A stretch of 27,904 nucleotides of DNA from JASSUD01 sp031963225. Lineage in GTDB: Bacteria > Pseudomonadota > Gammaproteobacteria > Burkholderiales > Burkholderiaceae. Below are positions 9,038 through 17,532 of the stretch, one piece after another. Both the position numbers and the translations under genes were made by a program. The notes beneath the pieces are model-generated. The model saw only the letters and a list, made by a program, of their open reading frames with translations. It was not told the origin of the DNA and searched no databases. The stretch is from positions 1-27,904 of the forward strand of contig JASSUD010000036.1 of the NCBI GenBank assembly GCA_031963225.1. The letters run 5' to 3'. The stretch's first letter is position 1, and every line of letters begins with the position of its first letter.

Positions 9038-9457
9038 CTAGCCAACGCTGGCTAGATACTGTGTGGTCATAAAACGCCCTTTGCCAATACCGGGTGCAGG
9101 CGGATCTGGTGTATTAGGGGGAGCGGTTAATATGGCTGGCGCCAATGGCGTAAAACGTGCGATAAATTCTTGGCCTTTGAGAATCAAGCCGGCTTGGCTA
9201 CGGCAAAGTGGCGCCTGCTGATCTGGCATCAAGGTCATAATGGTCAGCATTCCTGTTCCTGGACTGTAGCCAGGCACCATATAGGTCGCTGGCACTTGTA
9301 CCTGCTTCTCGTCTCCCATCACGCAAACCCGGCGGCCATTGATCTTGGCATGGCCCGTCGCTTGCATCATTGCCGGTCCAGTCGGTGTGACCATCCGATG
9401 CGCAAACTGGGGATCAAAAAGCAGCATGTCTCCCTCTAGCACAATAAAATTCTTCAT
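9038..9457 (-). CDS. afp10: PAAR-like spike-tip protein (Afp10-like)
   Basis: A 139-residue protein that should cap the VgrG-like spike. It starts with strand-forming residues and contains 'ATGHAKINGRRVCVMGDEKQ', the 'sG...V.G+PvC..GDe..v' pattern of PAAR-like proteins in eCIS, where a small metal-binding cone sharpens the spike. The middle segment ('YSPGTGMLTIMTLMPDQQAP') is also typical of this DUF4280/PAAR-like group. The ATG overlaps the afp9 stop by four bases (ATGA), implying coupled translation. A proline-rich stretch near the C-terminus (residues ~112-125) precedes a final ordered segment. In eCIS the tip can carry cargo; no extra effector domain is fused here. Confidence 0.8.
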   Translation of the reverse strand: MKNFIVLEGDMLLFDPQFAHRMVTPTGPAMMQATGHAKINGRRVCVMGDEKQVQVPATYMVPGYSPGTGMLTIMTLMPDQQAPLCRSQAGLILKGQEFIARFTPLAPAILTAPPNTPDPPAPGIGKGRFMTTQYLASVG

Positions 9458-9867
9458 GGAAATACCACTCCACTACGGCCTCTAGTATCTAGTTGAGTGG
9501 TAAGTTGATAGAGGTTCTCACTTCCATGAAGCCGATAACACACGTGTATCTGCAAGCAATCTCGCTCGTTTGGATCTTGTCCAATCTCTACCGCACTGAG
9601 TTGAATGCGCTTTTCATAGCGCAAAATGCTATCGGTAATTTGGGTGGTAAGCTTAGCGATCAAATCCCCGCTAATGTTTTCAAATACGAAGGATTGCAAA
9701 TCACAACCGTAATTTGGACGCAGTAAGCGTTCTCCAGGTTGTGTGCTCAATAGAATCTGCAAACTCTCGTGGATATCCTGCGCATCCTCTACCATCACAG
9801 CCCCTTCGTCTTTATCGAAGACTACGGGGAACGCCCAGCCTCGCCCTAATATCCCTGCATGCTCCAT
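9454..9867 (-). CDS. afp9: gp25-like baseplate protein (Afp9-like)
   Basis: A 137-residue protein of the GPW/gp25 family, part of the baseplate wedge core around the hub and lysozyme-like in fold. Visible family marks are 'GWAFPVVFDKD' near the N-terminus, 'DIHESLQILLSTQPGERLLRP' (the classical 'I..Sl..LL.T..GeR...p.fG' block) and 'YGCDLQSFVFE'. I chose the ATG at 9867 because AGAGGTGAAGG lies just upstream and because the family begins at 'ME....LG+GW'; an ATG at 9918 in the same frame would add 17 residues unlike the family. The 3' end overlaps afp10 by four bases. The gap to afp8 is 155 bases and contains a run of eight cytosines. Confidence 0.85.
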   Translation of the reverse strand: MEHAGILGRGWAFPVVFDKDEGAVMVEDAQDIHESLQILLSTQPGERLLRPNYGCDLQSFVFENISGDLIAKLTTQITDSILRYEKRIQLSAVEIGQDPNERDCLQIHVCYRLHGSENLYQLTTQLDTRGRSGVVFP

Positions 9868-9991
9868 CACACCTTCACCTCTTTCATTATTTTTGTATGT
9901 GTTATGACCTATGCCCAATAGAAGTAGCCATTAAATGCCATGCTTGTGTTTGGATAATGTGGGGAATGAGGTTTTATGAGTTATTTTGCCG

Positions 9992-9999
9992 CCCCCCCC
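9992..9999. repeat. C8/G8 homopolymer between afp8 and afp9
   Basis: Eight cytosines on the plus strand (eight guanines in the mRNA sense) in the gap before afp9. Such tracts can slip during replication. Here it lies in an untranslated leader, so a change could alter spacing or structure but not reading frame. Confidence 0.6.
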
Positions 10000-10022
10000 A
10001 CTACCCTCTTGCTGAACAAGCT

Positions 10023-11750
10023 CTAATTTGATAGATCTACCATCGCCCCTTTAATTTTTACCCCAGCTGAACCTTCCAAGGTAAGCTGTGATTTAGCATG
10101 GGCCTCCACTTTGGTAGCCTCCATGGCAATCCCTTTTTGGCTCTCCAGTTTAAGATCCTGCGTCGCTTGCAATTGCATTCCCTCATCGGCTTTGAACACG
10201 ACTTTTTTCGCACTACTACTCAACTGCTCATCGCCCTCAATCTGAATCCCTTGCTTCAGGGTGATGCGCTCTTTAGCATTGTTTTCTAATAGCATGGACG
10301 CTTCTTGCACATTAAAAACCAACTTCTGTTTGGTCTCGCCGCGCACCAAAATCATGGCTTTTTCTGGATTGTCTTTGCTTGGGGGAAACGGTGCCTTATT
10401 CTTAGGGTTGTGCATCGCGCCCAAAATAACGGGATAGCGGGGGTCTGCCTCAAAAAAACCTAGCACCACCTCATCGTTGACTTCCGGATAAAAGCACAAC
10501 CCACTGTCATTGCTAGCGTAGGGCATCGCAAAGCGTGCCCATAATGGTTTATTCCCCAGTAAAGCGGGTACGCTTACTCGCAAACGGTTTAATCCGCTGG
10601 GATCTTCTTCATAGCTCTCTACCACCCCTATATGCAAACCCACTGCCTCCGGCACGACTTTACTATCCACAGTGGAGGCTGGTTCCAGGCCCAATGCAAT
10701 CGTGGTGTGCCACTGACCATCCGCTATCTTGTGATTCACTTCTGTAATTATTCCTGCGCCTTCAAAACACGGTCCCAGGCCTTCTAAATGCAGGGTGTCG
10801 CCTAACTTATATTTTGTATTTCCGTTCAGCGTAAAACGCGCCCTTATTCCCGCTGCTTGCTGTGTTAGCAATCGCGCTTGTGCAAGGGCAAGCTGCTCGT
10901 CAACAGTCAGCGGTAAACTACGGGTAAACGACCAGGGTGTTTTATTAAGTGCTTGAAGCGTGGAGGGACTCAACGCCTCTTTTCCCAACTCGCACGCCTG
11001 ACCCTTGGCCGCGTCTGACATCTTTTGTTCCGTGATATCCCAGCCAGACACCTCCACTGCAGGCGGGAGGTTCTGGATATCTAGCTCTAGCTCTACTCTT
11101 TCTAAATATTGCTCTTGTTTATCTGCCGTACACATATTTAATGTGTGGCTTTCCCCCCCCATAGCAGGCTTAACCACATCTACTACCTCATGGGATTCCG
11201 GAGTTGGGCTTAGCCAAACACCATTAGCCCCTAGTCGGGCCTTCAAAAACTGCCAATCTGAACATCCAAACTGCACCATTTGTGCATGTTCTATTTGCAT
11301 CTCCTCCAACTTGCCCGGTTTCATGCCATTGGCATTGAGCAAACTGGAAATAATCTGCTTATCATTTTGCTTTTCAAACACTTGACTTTGATAAGACGCT
11401 ACCAAACGTTGCAAACCATGCTTTAGTTTTAAGGTCAATTCCCAAAATCCGACCCGTAACTCCAAACGTTGGGCCACTACGATGCCAGTAAACAGCTTTC
11501 CTCCTGAGTGACTAATAATAGCTTCGGTGCCAGGTTTGCAAAGCTCGATATCTTTTGCTTGGTCAGCATTGCGCTTTGCATCTATAGTTTGCATTCCACG
11601 TAAGCATATCTTTGCAGATGGAATTTGATTTATTCCGTAGCACGTTTCTAACCGAACTGGTTTTAATTTTAATAATGGATTTTGACCATTACCAAAAAGC
11701 ACTTTCAATTCAGATAGTGCAAAAGTTTGTGGAGTGGAAGCGGCCATCAT
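10023..11750 (-). CDS. afp8: VgrG-like spike protein (Afp8-like)
   Basis: A 575-residue hub and spike protein. Residues ~1-365 form the gp27-like hub region, with 'FGCSDWQFLKARLGANGVWL' (residues ~161-180) as the typical 'SDW.Fl..ra...G' block. Residues ~370-455 form the gp5 OB-fold ('HIGVVESYEEDPSGLNRLRV', then 'PEVNDEVVLGFFEADPRYPV' and 'LGAMHN'), the strongest family signature. Residues ~480-575 are short alternating strands forming the beta-helical needle. No C-terminal effector domain is attached. The start overlaps the end of afp7 by four bases within an ATGATG; either ATG could be used. Trimeric spike at the centre of the baseplate, receiving the PAAR-like tip made by afp10. Confidence 0.9.
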   Translation of the reverse strand: MMAASTPQTFALSELKVLFGNGQNPLLKLKPVRLETCYGINQIPSAKICLRGMQTIDAKRNADQAKDIELCKPGTEAIISHSGGKLFTGIVVAQRLELRVGFWELTLKLKHGLQRLVASYQSQVFEKQNDKQIISSLLNANGMKPGKLEEMQIEHAQMVQFGCSDWQFLKARLGANGVWLSPTPESHEVVDVVKPAMGGESHTLNMCTADKQEQYLERVELELDIQNLPPAVEVSGWDITEQKMSDAAKGQACELGKEALSPSTLQALNKTPWSFTRSLPLTVDEQLALAQARLLTQQAAGIRARFTLNGNTKYKLGDTLHLEGLGPCFEGAGIITEVNHKIADGQWHTTIALGLEPASTVDSKVVPEAVGLHIGVVESYEEDPSGLNRLRVSVPALLGNKPLWARFAMPYASNDSGLCFYPEVNDEVVLGFFEADPRYPVILGAMHNPKNKAPFPPSKDNPEKAMILVRGETKQKLVFNVQEASMLLENNAKERITLKQGIQIEGDEQLSSSAKKVVFKADEGMQLQATQDLKLESQKGIAMEATKVEAHAKSQLTLEGSAGVKIKGAMVDLSN

Positions 11751-12451
11751 CCCCCTCCCATCTTAGACGTGACGACTAGTTGCTTACCGGGTGTAATGTC
11801 ATTAAGATGATTTAACTGATTACCTGCTGCTAATGCCAGGTAATCTATATCCGGCAGATGGACCGAAGCGGCTGCAGTCGAGGCAAGCAGCGGCAAGCTG
11901 ACTCCAGCAGGCGCTTTTACTACCACGTTCTTCGGTGCAGATATCGCTTGGGCCGATTTTTGTAATTCTGGGCTCTTATCGGCCCTCACCCCTAAACGCA
12001 CTACAGCATGTAATGGGGATGCATCTCGATCGAATAAGGTGTATTCCACGTCCAAAGACTCTATGCGGCCCGCATAGCAGCCTTCACCATCCCAGCGCAT
12101 CTTGCCCCATTCAATTCTCAAAAAACGCGGCTCTCTGCTGACTGGATCTATTGAACAACAAAGCGTTTTGAGATTCTCTAATTGATCATTAATTGAGTTA
12201 TTGGTATTACCAGGCAATTTCGCGTCAAAAATCAGCTGCAGATTTAAGGTACTGGGCTTCATAACGCTGAACTGATTGACGACTTCGTCCTTTTTATTAA
12301 GATATTCGAGTGCACGGTACTCGTTTGTATATTGCAGATTGATGGTGCTCGGGTTGTACATTACCTCCATGCTACCTACAGATTGTTGCGTATCGCGATC
12401 TACATAGGCATGGATAACTAGCTTGGACAAACTGCGTTCTAAGAGAGTCAT
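11747..12451 (-). CDS. afp7: LysM-containing baseplate/tube-adaptor protein (Afp7-like)
   Basis: A 234-residue protein of the CIS tube/LysM family. The N-terminal domain (residues ~10-165) has the pattern 'EVMYNPSTINLQYTNEY' and 'LQLIFDAKLPG', which I associate with phage gp53-like and Afp7-type proteins. The end (residues ~200-225) is a degenerate LysM segment: 'IDYLALAAGNQLNHLNDITPGKQLVV', usually 'lA...yGdp..wr.Ia..N.i..P..l..G..L'. In PVC and Afp this protein stabilises the junction of spike, tube and baseplate; the LysM does not bind peptidoglycan there. It overlaps the preceding DUF5908 gene and the following spike gene by four bases each. Confidence 0.85.
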   Translation of the reverse strand: MTLLERSLSKLVIHAYVDRDTQQSVGSMEVMYNPSTINLQYTNEYRALEYLNKKDEVVNQFSVMKPSTLNLQLIFDAKLPGNTNNSINDQLENLKTLCCSIDPVSREPRFLRIEWGKMRWDGEGCYAGRIESLDVEYTLFDRDASPLHAVVRLGVRADKSPELQKSAQAISAPKNVVVKAPAGVSLPLLASTAAASVHLPDIDYLALAAGNQLNHLNDITPGKQLVVTSKMGGG

Positions 12452-12618
12452 AATATTCTCTCCTGATTTTCACGAAATTGTTCCCACACCTGGCGGCTGA
12501 TCTCCTCTACCAAACGATCCTGTTCATTACGATCTAAACCCACAAAGCTGGTTGTAGGCTCTGAAGAGGGGCGCGTCACTTGCGCTTGAATCACCAGTTC
12601 TCGAATTTCGATCGTCAT
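12448..12618 (-). CDS. afp6: Small DUF5908 eCIS protein (Afp6-like)
   Basis: A 56-residue gene that is easy to miss because of its size. It begins 'MTIEIRELVIQAQV', the hallmark start of DUF5908 proteins ('M.iEIrEL.I+a.v'), and ends in an amphipathic helix ('DRLVEEISRQVWEQFRE'). The ATG at 12618 overlaps the stop of the afp5-like gene by four bases (ATGA), and its own stop overlaps the afp7 start in the same way, so translation is probably coupled on both sides. The family is found between the tube paralogue and the LysM gene in eCIS operons; its role is not well defined. Confidence 0.85.
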   Translation of the reverse strand: MTIEIRELVIQAQVTRPSSEPTTSFVGLDRNEQDRLVEEISRQVWEQFRENQERIL

Positions 12619-13070
12619 GCTTTTATCCCCACACAGTGCATGTCTTTATAGGCAAGCTCTAATGTATTGATTAAAACGGCATTGCTGTTAGCATCTAGAT
12701 CGCTGGTATGCCATTTGACAGGCAATGCGTGGGTGAGTGTCCAGGTACATACTGGTTCTGCTACATGGTTGAGTAATATGATGACCACCGTCGCATGGTG
12801 GAGGTTGAACCCTTCCATCACATCGTTAAATACTTGCGTTAACGGGGTTAAGTTTGTAACGCCCCGTTCCAGTACTAGAGCGCCATGCCGGACTTGTTCA
12901 GGAAAATGTAGATTGCCTACATTCTCGCCACCCTCACGATGCGAGCTAATCTCTAATTCTCGGCTAAAGCCCGAGATTTTTTGAAAACGCATATCTAGCG
13001 GGCTAGGGACATCGTCAAAAAAAAAGGTCACAAGAAACCGGTGCGAAACCTCAGGGGGAGGAAAATCCAT
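12615..13070 (-). CDS. afp5: eCIS tube-initiator protein (Afp5-like, gp19 family)
   Basis: A 151-residue tube-fold protein, second paralogue of the phage T4 gp19 family in this operon. Visible marks are 'SHRFLVTFFFDDVPSPLDMRFQKISG' split as strand-loop-strand, then the 'LVLERGVT' strand and the C-terminal 'NAVLINTLELAYKDMHC', the usual end of tube proteins ('...v.ie.leL.ye...'). In Afp and PVC the afp5 product forms the first tube ring on the baseplate, while afp1 polymerises into the long tube. Its ATG shares one base with the stop of sheath 3 (TAATG), and its stop overlaps the DUF5908 start. Confidence 0.85.
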   Translation of the reverse strand: MDFPPPEVSHRFLVTFFFDDVPSPLDMRFQKISGFSRELEISSHREGGENVGNLHFPEQVRHGALVLERGVTNLTPLTQVFNDVMEGFNLHHATVVIILLNHVAEPVCTWTLTHALPVKWHTSDLDANSNAVLINTLELAYKDMHCVGIKA

Positions 13071-14311
13071 TATGCTGGCGTCCTTATATCCTGTTGCAGT
13101 GCGTACGATGCGCTTTTTGCCACGTTACTTTCATTGGTGTAAAACTGCAGGGTGATATCAATAAATTCCGCTCGATACAGCGGAGCAGTACTTACCCGCA
13201 TGATCAGTTTGCCTGCCTGAATATCGGCATGAGTCATCGTCTCATGTAGGCCGACCGATACACGAAATGCCTCGTCTTCGGTGGCACCAAATAAGCCGCC
13301 TTTAAACCATAATTGCCGCAACCAAGCTTTTGCCAATCCTTTGAGTTTGATCCACGTAATTTCATTATTCGGCTCAAATGCTGCGAATCGCGCGATCTTG
13401 GTCAAATTAGATTCAATATAGGTCAATAGTCGACGTGTTTGTATGTATTGTCGTTGTGATGGTGTACTACCTGCCAAGGTACGGCACCCCCATACCCGCA
13501 CGCCACGCTTGGCAAAGCTGCGGATCACGTTGATTGATTTTCCTTGGGGGTTAAATACATTCTGCGCGTCCCAATGATCGTGCTCAGGGGCAATCACCTG
13601 TGGCAATGCTTCATTGGCTGGAGCCTTCCAAATCCCTCTCTCTCGGTCTACACGCTGTATCATCGCAGCGACTGCGCTGGAAGGAGGAATAGCGTGAAAA
13701 ATATTGGAAGATGCTCCGCTACTATTTACCTTCAGGTGCGGCCAGTAGGCTGCTCCATACTCTGCGTATATCCCGAAATTACCCTGGGTAAGCAACAGCT
13801 TGGCATCCTCAATTTCGTTCGGACTGTCTAATACGGCAAACCAGTTGTGCTTTTTGCAAGTGTCCAGCATAGCTTTGTATACCGTAGCCCATTGTGCTGG
13901 AGTGCCGGCTTCATCCAATAGCGCTAAATCTGGCATGGACATCAATGTGATGCTGGATTCTTCAGACAACGCACTCGATAGCGCTGCAGCTTCCAACTTT
14001 TCCACAAGTTCAATAGTCTCAATGTTCCAATTACCCAGATCGCGCTTATCAACTGACAATACAAAGCAATGGTCACCACCGACCTCAAAGTAATGCTGAA
14101 TCGCAGCGTATAGATACCCTTTTTTTTCTGTCCAGAGCTTTCCAGAATCCAGCTTCACATAATCAGAAAATGCATTGATTTTATATAGGCAATGTTTTCC
14201 CCCCGTCTCGGTATACCCAATAAAGACAGGAACCGCAGTCGCCATTTCAGGACGTGATATAGGAATGCTCCGCTGCTCTATATATACGCCCGGCTGGATA
14301 TGATTCGCCAT
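13070..14311 (-). CDS. afp4: eCIS sheath protein, third paralogue (Afp4-like)
   Basis: A 413-residue contractile sheath subunit. It opens with 'PGVYIEQRSIPISRPEMATA' and 'VPVFIGYT', the usual start of phage-tail-sheath proteins. The C-terminal domain follows 'FAKRGVRVWGCRTLAGS' and ends in the handshake strand '...RAEFIDITLQFYT'. It is the most divergent of the three sheaths here, keeping 'GVRVWGCRTL' where the other two have 'GTIWGARTL'-like text. In Afp and PVC the afp4 paralogue joins sheath to baseplate; the same role is inferred from its position beside afp5. SD sequence AAAGGTG lies before the ATG. The 119-base gap before it holds a strong hairpin. Confidence 0.85.
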   Translation of the reverse strand: MANHIQPGVYIEQRSIPISRPEMATAVPVFIGYTETGGKHCLYKINAFSDYVKLDSGKLWTEKKGYLYAAIQHYFEVGGDHCFVLSVDKRDLGNWNIETIELVEKLEAAALSSALSEESSITLMSMPDLALLDEAGTPAQWATVYKAMLDTCKKHNWFAVLDSPNEIEDAKLLLTQGNFGIYAEYGAAYWPHLKVNSSGASSNIFHAIPPSSAVAAMIQRVDRERGIWKAPANEALPQVIAPEHDHWDAQNVFNPQGKSINVIRSFAKRGVRVWGCRTLAGSTPSQRQYIQTRRLLTYIESNLTKIARFAAFEPNNEITWIKLKGLAKAWLRQLWFKGGLFGATEDEAFRVSVGLHETMTHADIQAGKLIMRVSTAPLYRAEFIDITLQFYTNESNVAKSASYALQQDIRTPA

Positions 14312-14359
14312 CGCTCTTTCACCTTTATTACCCAGAAACCGGGCATCAGCCTTTATGTT

Positions 14360-14397
14360 GTGCGCTATACGCTATAGAGTTATCCGTAATAGCGCAC
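14360..14397 (-). promoter_or_regulatory. Intercistronic stem-loop between sheath 2 and sheath 3
   Basis: Perfect 9-base arms GTGCGCTAT / ATAGCGCAC with a 20-base loop, lying between two sheath genes. No T-run follows, so it is not a standard terminator. It could protect the upstream mRNA end or reduce expression of downstream genes, helping the sheath to be made in excess over baseplate parts. Confidence 0.5.
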
Positions 14398-14430
14398 TTC
14401 AACACCCATCTATTGCACTTTGCACACGCG

Positions 14431-16239
14431 CTATGCCATGTCTTGTGTGAATTGCAAAATGATGAATTCGGCAGGCCGTACAGCGGCCATTCCTACTTTA
14501 ACGATCATCCTGCCTTGCTCGATATCGTCCTCGGTCATCGTAATGCCTTTGCCGATCTGCACAAAATAGGCTTCTTTCTGGCTAATACCCATCAATGCCC
14601 CTTGCTGCCACAAACGGTAGAGATAATGATCTATCGCAGATCTAACACTTTCCCAAGTCGGCGCACTATTGGGTTCAAACATCGCCACGCTCATTGCTTT
14701 TTTAATGTCACGCTCTGCTGCATTGTAAAGTCGACGTACTGGGATATAGCGCCAGAGATCTGATGTGGCGTCCAACGTACGGGCACCCCAAATGATTGTG
14801 CCTTGACCAGTGAAGGTACGAATGACGTTGATGCCCTTGTCATTCATCAGGCCTTGATCAGCATCGGTGATGACGGTTTCAACACGCTCGACTGCGTTAA
14901 GTGGCACATTGGCTGGCGCTTTCCATACACCACGTTCTAGATCAGTACGTGCATAGGCTCCTGCTACTGCGGCGCTGGGGGGAAGGATAATTTGCGGAGT
15001 CGTTTTTATGATTTTCTTCAACGCTTCCTCAACCTTGGCCATCACTATTTCGCGCAATGTGTCGAAGTCTGGCCCTGTCATTTTGGCGAGGGTAAGCTGT
15101 ATGGGTTTAGCAGCTTCATCAGTGAACGAAATATCCCCAACGGCAGGCATAGATGGCTGCAACGTTGTTACTAGATTCGGGTAATACACTGCGGTTTGCG
15201 CAGCAATGGTGCCTGGGCCTTCTTGTCCATCCGCCAATAAAAAGTAACCCTCCTGTTTGCCGAGTAGCCCATTCAGCGCCGTATAAACAGCTTGTTTTTT
15301 CTTTGACGTCATACCGCCTTCCACAACCGGCTCTGGACACACTAGCAAGGAAATATCGGGATACTTTTGAATTTCCTCAGGCAACGTTAGCAGATGTCTA
15401 TCCTCTGCTAACGGGAAAAGGTAACAGCCAGTCCCACCGTTACTGAAATAGTGTTGTAGCGCGAACGCGCCGTAATTGAGATTGACTGTTGCAGAGTAAG
15501 CGGTTTCATCGGGCAAATGGACTTTCTTGTCTACAATAAATGCGGGCTTTCCAGTGACAATCGTCACAGCATTCACGTCTAAACGTTCTGTTACTTCATT
15601 TGGAATAGCGTCAACCGCCTGAACCGCCAATGCTTCTTCTTCCGTTTTGAGTGCCTGGTTATCCGCTTGATCAGTATTAAATTCCTGCCACGCTAACTGC
15701 AGTGTTTTGTTAATCCATTTATCTATCCAGCCTGCTGCACCCTCTTCTGGGAAGTTTATTGCATCAGCTTGAGTGAATTTTTTGTCTACTGCCGTTGCCC
15801 AAGTAGTTAGAAGGGTAAGATCGTTTATATATGTCTTGAGATCTGTCGTTGCTTTCACGACCCACTTTTTATCCTCAAGAGTCTCTAACAGCGACCGCAA
15901 TTCTGCCTTTAATTGGCTCTTAATCGAGGTCTCGCCGCCTGCTGCCGTCACTTCACTAGCCAGCTTTTCAGCCCACTCTTTTGTCTGTTCCTTCTTCCAA
16001 GCGTCAGTCACCTCAGTCGTCAAAGTGACGTTCATCTCAGCTCTCGTTGGCCCTTCAAACCGCGCTGTAAAATCAAGCCAGTTAGCAATCGCGATGCATC
16101 TGTCGCTGGTATTTTTAGGTCCGACAAAATCGGCCCTCTCTTTAAAATTCCCCACAAACACCGGCACCGCAGTGGCACCAGAACGTACAGACAAGGCCAA
16201 AGAGGAATTTTCCTCGATGTATACACCTGGAGCTGGCAT
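14431..16239 (-). CDS. afp3: eCIS sheath protein, second paralogue, with a large inserted domain (Afp3-like)
   Basis: A 602-residue sheath subunit, about 200 residues longer than its two neighbours. It starts 'MPAPGVYIEENSSLALSVRS' and 'TAVPVFVGN', and its last ~200 residues are closely similar to sheath 1 ('RGVWKAPANV', 'NVIRTFTGQGTIIWGARTLD', 'AEFIILQFTQDM'). The extra length is between residues ~62 and ~245, inserted after 'ANWLDF' and before 'YGAFALQHYFSNGG', a join that is continuous in sheath 1. The insert is charged, predicted helical by eye and has about eight tryptophans. Sheath paralogues in eCIS often carry surface domains at this place, so it should face outward. SD AAGGAG lies eight bases before the ATG. 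Probably one of the polymerising sheath subunits. Confidence 0.85.
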   Translation of the reverse strand: MPAPGVYIEENSSLALSVRSGATAVPVFVGNFKERADFVGPKNTSDRCIAIANWLDFTARFEGPTRAEMNVTLTTEVTDAWKKEQTKEWAEKLASEVTAAGGETSIKSQLKAELRSLLETLEDKKWVVKATTDLKTYINDLTLLTTWATAVDKKFTQADAINFPEEGAAGWIDKWINKTLQLAWQEFNTDQADNQALKTEEEALAVQAVDAIPNEVTERLDVNAVTIVTGKPAFIVDKKVHLPDETAYSATVNLNYGAFALQHYFSNGGTGCYLFPLAEDRHLLTLPEEIQKYPDISLLVCPEPVVEGGMTSKKKQAVYTALNGLLGKQEGYFLLADGQEGPGTIAAQTAVYYPNLVTTLQPSMPAVGDISFTDEAAKPIQLTLAKMTGPDFDTLREIVMAKVEEALKKIIKTTPQIILPPSAAVAGAYARTDLERGVWKAPANVPLNAVERVETVITDADQGLMNDKGINVIRTFTGQGTIIWGARTLDATSDLWRYIPVRRLYNAAERDIKKAMSVAMFEPNSAPTWESVRSAIDHYLYRLWQQGALMGISQKEAYFVQIGKGITMTEDDIEQGRMIVKVGMAAVRPAEFIILQFTQDMA

Positions 16240-16284
16240 AGAAAATCTCCTTAATCGATCTCAATCAATACATCGCTAGTGCTT

Positions 16285-17454
16285 TTAGCTCTGCACCATG
16301 TCCTGCGTAAATTGCAAAATAATGAATTCGGCGGGCCGTACTGCAGCCATGCCGATTTTGACAATCATCTTGCCTTGATCGATATCAGTCTGGGTCATCG
16401 TGATGCCTTTGCCGATCTGTACAAAATAGGCTTCTTTTTCGGTGTTGCCCGTCAAGCCACCTTGCTTCCAGATGCCGTACAAATAATGATCAATCGCAGC
16501 ACGTACCTTTTCCCAGGTAGGCTGGCTATTGGGCTCGAACATCGCCACGCTCATCGCTTTTTTGATATCACGCTCTGCGGTATTAAATAAACGACGAACA
16601 GGGATATATTTCCAATTACCAGAAGTATCCAAAGTACGCGCGCCCCAGATCGTCGTACCTGTGCCACGGAATTGGCGAATCATATTAATGGATGGCTTGT
16701 CATCTCCCATGTATGCGGCCTGATCCTCATCAGAAACTTTGACAGCAGGAGTCACACCACCATTGAGCTCTACATTCGCCGGGGCCTTCCATACGCCACG
16801 CTCAATATCTACTCTACAGTAGGCACCAGCGACTGCAGCGCTTGGAGGGATGGGATTGGAATCAGCCCATTTAGCGTTCAACCAAGGGTAATACGCGGCC
16901 GCATAGGCATTTTTAGTGTATTCCTCTACTGTAACTGTCTTAAGAGTTTCCAACGGTTTAGGGCCATCAAGAATGGCAAAGCATGTACCATTTTTAGGGC
17001 ATAAAGTTGCTACTTTTCCTTTAATATCCTCTCCCGCGGCCACTATCAATGTCACATCATCCAGCTTTGGCACTTCTGTTTCTAATTTGCTTATGTCAAC
17101 GATATAGCAATAACCCCCACCATTTTGGAAGTACGTTTGCATCGAAAGATAGAGGTTGTCGGTCTTTTTAAAATCAAATACCTTTATCTTTTCTGTACCC
17201 CCATTGGGGTCATTAATCTCTTTGGGATCAAGCTCTGTCATCAACTGTGTAAAATCTAACCACGAATTAACACGTTTAGCAGTTTCGAAGTGTTTTATAT
17301 ATTTCTTTTCTAAGGCGGCAGAAGCACCGGCGGGTGGGGGAATGGTTTTGCCACAGGCAAACACGGGCACAGCTGTTGGGCTATGGCTAATCGACAGCGA
17401 TAACCCGGATAATTCTTCGATATAGACACCGGGATAGGTAGGAGTAACTGGCAT
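16285..17454 (-). CDS. afp2: eCIS sheath protein, first paralogue (Afp2-like)
   Basis: A 389-residue basic sheath subunit, the shortest of the three. Marks: 'YPGVYIEELSGLSLSISHSP' at the N-terminus, 'YFQNGGGYCYIVD' in the first domain, 'IPPSAAVAGAYCRVDIERGV' and 'FRGTGTTIWGARTLD' in the second, and the C-terminal strand 'AEFIILQFTQDMVQS' which locks neighbouring subunits together. The C-terminal halves of this gene and the next are alike in protein and DNA, showing a tandem duplication. SD AAGGAA stands before the ATG. It follows the tube gene after 78 bases that contain a GC-rich hairpin. Confidence 0.9.
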   Translation of the reverse strand: MPVTPTYPGVYIEELSGLSLSISHSPTAVPVFACGKTIPPPAGASAALEKKYIKHFETAKRVNSWLDFTQLMTELDPKEINDPNGGTEKIKVFDFKKTDNLYLSMQTYFQNGGGYCYIVDISKLETEVPKLDDVTLIVAAGEDIKGKVATLCPKNGTCFAILDGPKPLETLKTVTVEEYTKNAYAAAYYPWLNAKWADSNPIPPSAAVAGAYCRVDIERGVWKAPANVELNGGVTPAVKVSDEDQAAYMGDDKPSINMIRQFRGTGTTIWGARTLDTSGNWKYIPVRRLFNTAERDIKKAMSVAMFEPNSQPTWEKVRAAIDHYLYGIWKQGGLTGNTEKEAYFVQIGKGITMTQTDIDQGKMIVKIGMAAVRPAEFIILQFTQDMVQS

Positions 17455-17492
17455 GTATTTTTCCTTCAGGATGAAGCATTCTCAAAGCACCA

Positions 17493-17514
17493 AACGCCAT
17501 GCGCCGCATGCGTT
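17493..17514 (-). promoter_or_regulatory. GC-rich hairpin between tube gene and sheath 1
   Basis: An inverted repeat, AACGC(C)ATG...CAT GCGTT, of eight pairs with one bulged C and a 5-base GC loop. It lies between afp1 and afp2 on the transcribed strand and has no T-tail. It may stabilise the afp1 message or attenuate read-through so that tube protein is the most abundant product. Confidence 0.45.
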
Positions 17515-17532
17515 CGTGTAATTACCGCGCAT

